Of a stretch of 6,822 nt of DNA, positions 4,751-6,822 are shown one piece after another (the stretch's first letter is position 1; each line of letters starts with the position of its first letter). The stretch lies in NCBI GenBank assembly GCA_017407365.1, contig JAFQWR010000134.1, forward strand, positions 1-6,822. Reading direction: 5' to 3'. A program made the position numbers and the translations under genes. Below the pieces are notes generated by a model. The model ran no database searches, was not told where the DNA came from, and worked only from the letters and a program-made list of their open reading frames with translations. Source of the DNA: Clostridia bacterium (lineage in GTDB: Bacteria > Bacillota > Clostridia > Christensenellales > HGM11417).

Positions 4751-6822
4751 TTGGTTGCCGAAGTAATTGTAGACGTTTTAAATACTAACGTAGACAGGGT
4801 ATTCGACTACGCCATCCCCGAGGGAAAAGAAATCGTGGAGGGCGCAAGGGTTCTTGTGCCCTTTGCTACTAAATTGGTGGAAGGCTTTGTGATTGCTACA
4901 AAGCCTTGTTCCTCATTTGAGGGAGAATTAAAGGAGATCAAAGGGGAGTTAGATCTGATTCCTGCGCTTACTCCCGAGCTGATTCGTCTTGCCGTTCAGA
5001 TTAAAAACAAATACCACGTGTTGCTTGCAGAAGCGCTCAGGCTTTTTATTCCTGCTGAAATGCGCGGTGGCAAGGTGGAGCAAAAAACAAAGAATTATGT
5101 CAGAATCTCCGAAAACGTAGATTTGGGTGTTTTGACAAAGGAGCTTTCACGTGCGCCAAAGCAAAGAGAAGCTCTTTTGTATCTTGCTGAGCACGGAGAG
5201 GCTCCGCTTTCCTTTTTGGCGGTAGCCTTTGGAAGAGGTGCAATCAATGCTTTGAAGGAAAGAGGTGCCGTTTGTATATATGAGCAAGGTGTTCAGCGCA
5301 TTCCGTACAAGGCAGTCAGCGGACACGGTAAAAGTGTCACCTTAACCTACGAACAGAATGCTGTTTTACAAAAAATAATCAGCAATCAGGGCAAAAGCTT
5401 TCTGCTACACGGAGTAACCGGAAGCGGTAAAACGGAAATTTATATCCGTGCTATAAAAAACGCATTGGAGCAGCGCAAAACAGCCATCATGCTTGTTCCT
5501 GAAATTGGCTTAACGCCGCAGGTCATGCGCCGTTTCCGTTCGGAATTCGGTGAAAGCGTCGCTCTTTTACACAGCGGACTCTCTGCGGGGGAGCGTTACG
5601 ATGAATGGTGGAGATTGCGTAACGGAGAGGCTAAGGTTGCCGTTGGGGCAAGAAGTGCAATTTTTGCTCCGCTGGAAAATCTCGGTTTAATTATAATCGA
5701 TGAAGAGCACGAGCAATCGTATAATTCGGATAAATCTCCGAGATACCGAACGGAAGAGGTTGCCCGTATGCGCTCTATGCAAACGAATGCTACCTTAATC
5801 AAGGGTAGCGCAACGCCCCTAATTGAAAGCTATTACCGTGCAAAAAGCGGTGAGGATATACTGTTAGAGTTAAAAGACCGTATCAACTATGTTTCTATGC
5901 CTGAAGCGATTGTTGTTGATATGCGCAACGAGGTAATGCGCGGCAACGATTCTGTTTTTTCGGAGGAATTGATCTACCGCTTGGAGCAAACGCTGAGCCA
6001 TGGCGAGCAAGCAATGCTTTATATCAACCGCAGAGGCTTTTCTCCCGTTGTTATGTGTAATGCCTGCGGTTATGTTGCAAGGTGTAAGGATTGTGATGTT
6101 TCGTTGACCTATCATAAGGAAGACGAGCAGTTGAAATGTCATTATTGCGGAGCAAAATACCGTGTACTTGACGTTTGCCCCGAATGTGGAAGCGCAAAGA
6201 TACGGCAGAGAGGGCTTGGCACAGAAAAGGTTGTCAACGAGCTGCAAAAGCGCTTTCCTTCCGCACGTTTTCTGCGTATGGATGCCGATACAACCAAAAA
6301 CAAGGACGGTCACGCACGTATAACAGAGGCATTCTTTAAGGGTGAAGCAGATATTCTTGTTGGCACTCAGATGATTGCAAAGGGGCATGATTTTGCAAAC
6401 GTTACACTTGTAGGTGTGCTTGATGCGGACTTGGGCTTGTATCTATCAGATTTCCGTGCCGCAGAAAGAACGTTTTCTCTTTTGACACAGGTTGCAGGAA
6501 GAGCAGGCCGTGCGCAAAAAAAAGGTTACGTTGTATTGCAGACGCATACGCCGCATCATCCGCTTGTGCGTCTTGCCAAGGATTATGATTTTCATTCTTT
6601 TTATGAGCATGAAATTTTACTTCGTGAGGCGGCAAAATATCCTCCGTTTGGCAGTATTATACGTGTGATGGTGGTTGCTGAAAAGGAAGAGGAAGGCATT
6701 GCGGCATTAAAGGAGCTTTACTGTAAGCTGCTTACCTTTAAGCAGAAGTATGAAAAAAGCTTTGTATTTTTTAACAAAATGAAATCACCCGTTAAATTCA
6801 TCATGAAAAAATACCGCTTTCA
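4751..6822 (+). CDS. priA: Primosomal protein N' (PriA), replication restart DNA helicase, C-terminus cut by window edge
   Basis: PriA is a superfamily 2 helicase that recognises abandoned replication forks and reloads the replicative helicase. The first 690 codons are present and open throughout. The N-terminal DNA-binding domain starts AEVIVDVLNTNVDRVFDYAIP (residues 3-23). Walker A is GVTGSGKTE from residue 221 (K227), followed by PEIGLTPQ; Walker B is DEEH (317-320), then GSATP. Eight zinc-binding cysteines lie at 436, 439, 445, 448, 463, 466, 476 and 479. Late helicase motifs are VGTQMIAKGHDF, LDADLGL (D558, D560) and QVAGRAGR (580-587). The C-terminal domain reaches KKYRFQ, so perhaps 50-70 residues are missing. 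The start is TTG at 4751, three bases after coaBC. The pairing with coaBC is typical of Bacillota. No lesions are seen. Confidence 0.97.
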   Translation, partial: MVAEVIVDVLNTNVDRVFDYAIPEGKEIVEGARVLVPFATKLVEGFVIATKPCSSFEGELKEIKGELDLIPALTPELIRLAVQIKNKYHVLLAEALRLFIPAEMRGGKVEQKTKNYVRISENVDLGVLTKELSRAPKQREALLYLAEHGEAPLSFLAVAFGRGAINALKERGAVCIYEQGVQRIPYKAVSGHGKSVTLTYEQNAVLQKIISNQGKSFLLHGVTGSGKTEIYIRAIKNALEQRKTAIMLVPEIGLTPQVMRRFRSEFGESVALLHSGLSAGERYDEWWRLRNGEAKVAVGARSAIFAPLENLGLIIIDEEHEQSYNSDKSPRYRTEEVARMRSMQTNATLIKGSATPLIESYYRAKSGEDILLELKDRINYVSMPEAIVVDMRNEVMRGNDSVFSEELIYRLEQTLSHGEQAMLYINRRGFSPVVMCNACGYVARCKDCDVSLTYHKEDEQLKCHYCGAKYRVLDVCPECGSAKIRQRGLGTEKVVNELQKRFPSARFLRMDADTTKNKDGHARITEAFFKGEADILVGTQMIAKGHDFANVTLVGVLDADLGLYLSDFRAAERTFSLLTQVAGRAGRAQKKGYVVLQTHTPHHPLVRLAKDYDFHSFYEHEILLREAAKYPPFGSIIRVMVVAEKEEEGIAALKELYCKLLTFKQKYEKSFVFFNKMKSPVKFIMKKYRF

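Noticed and set aside
5870..6388. 172-codon minus-strand frame and other opposite-strand open frames
   Set aside because: They lie wholly inside clear priA, coaBC, yicC or AIR-synthase-like coding sequence, with no family-like content or ribosome sites.

Overview
The window looks like chromosomal DNA from a bacterium of the phylum Bacillota, class Clostridia (possibly a gut anaerobe; this is inferred from gene content and moderate base composition, and I could not run a taxonomic search). The main clue is the core gene order yicC/yloC - remA - rpoZ - coaBC - priA, which follows the Bacillus/Clostridium yloC-remA-gmk-rpoZ-coaBC-priA cluster, except that gmk is absent here.

Layout. Positions 1-770, minus strand, carry the N-terminal 256 codons of a GTP-type phosphoenolpyruvate carboxykinase (pckG), cut by the window edge inside the P-loop region. 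Positions 771-1156 are an AT-rich divergent control region. It holds one consensus-like promoter in each direction, a palindrome just upstream of the pckG -35 box, an inverted repeat in the pckG leader, and a plus-strand leader that can fold into one long hairpin. From 1157 to the window end all genes are on the plus strand and tightly packed: a HypE/AIR-synthase-like gene split by an in-frame TAG, yicC (endoribonuclease family), remA (DUF370), rpoZ (RNA polymerase omega), coaBC (coenzyme A synthesis) and priA (replication restart helicase, 690 codons, C-terminus off the edge).

How they fit together. The plus-strand genes look like one housekeeping operon. Most are separated by 3-18 nt or overlap; the exception is the 54 nt before rpoZ. 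They serve RNA turnover, transcription, cofactor synthesis and replication restart. pckG is an independent, divergently transcribed carbon-metabolism gene. I see no mobile element, CRISPR array, tRNA, rRNA or intrinsic terminator.

Unusual points, most interesting first: the amber codon in the otherwise intact AIR-synthase-like gene; the 16-bp stem (plus an inner 8-bp stem) that spans most of that operon's predicted leader; three changes in the flavin-loop motif of CoaBC; the missing gmk; and the operator-like palindrome at pckG. I do not see clear evidence for a wholly new system; the leader RNA is the best candidate for something undescribed.
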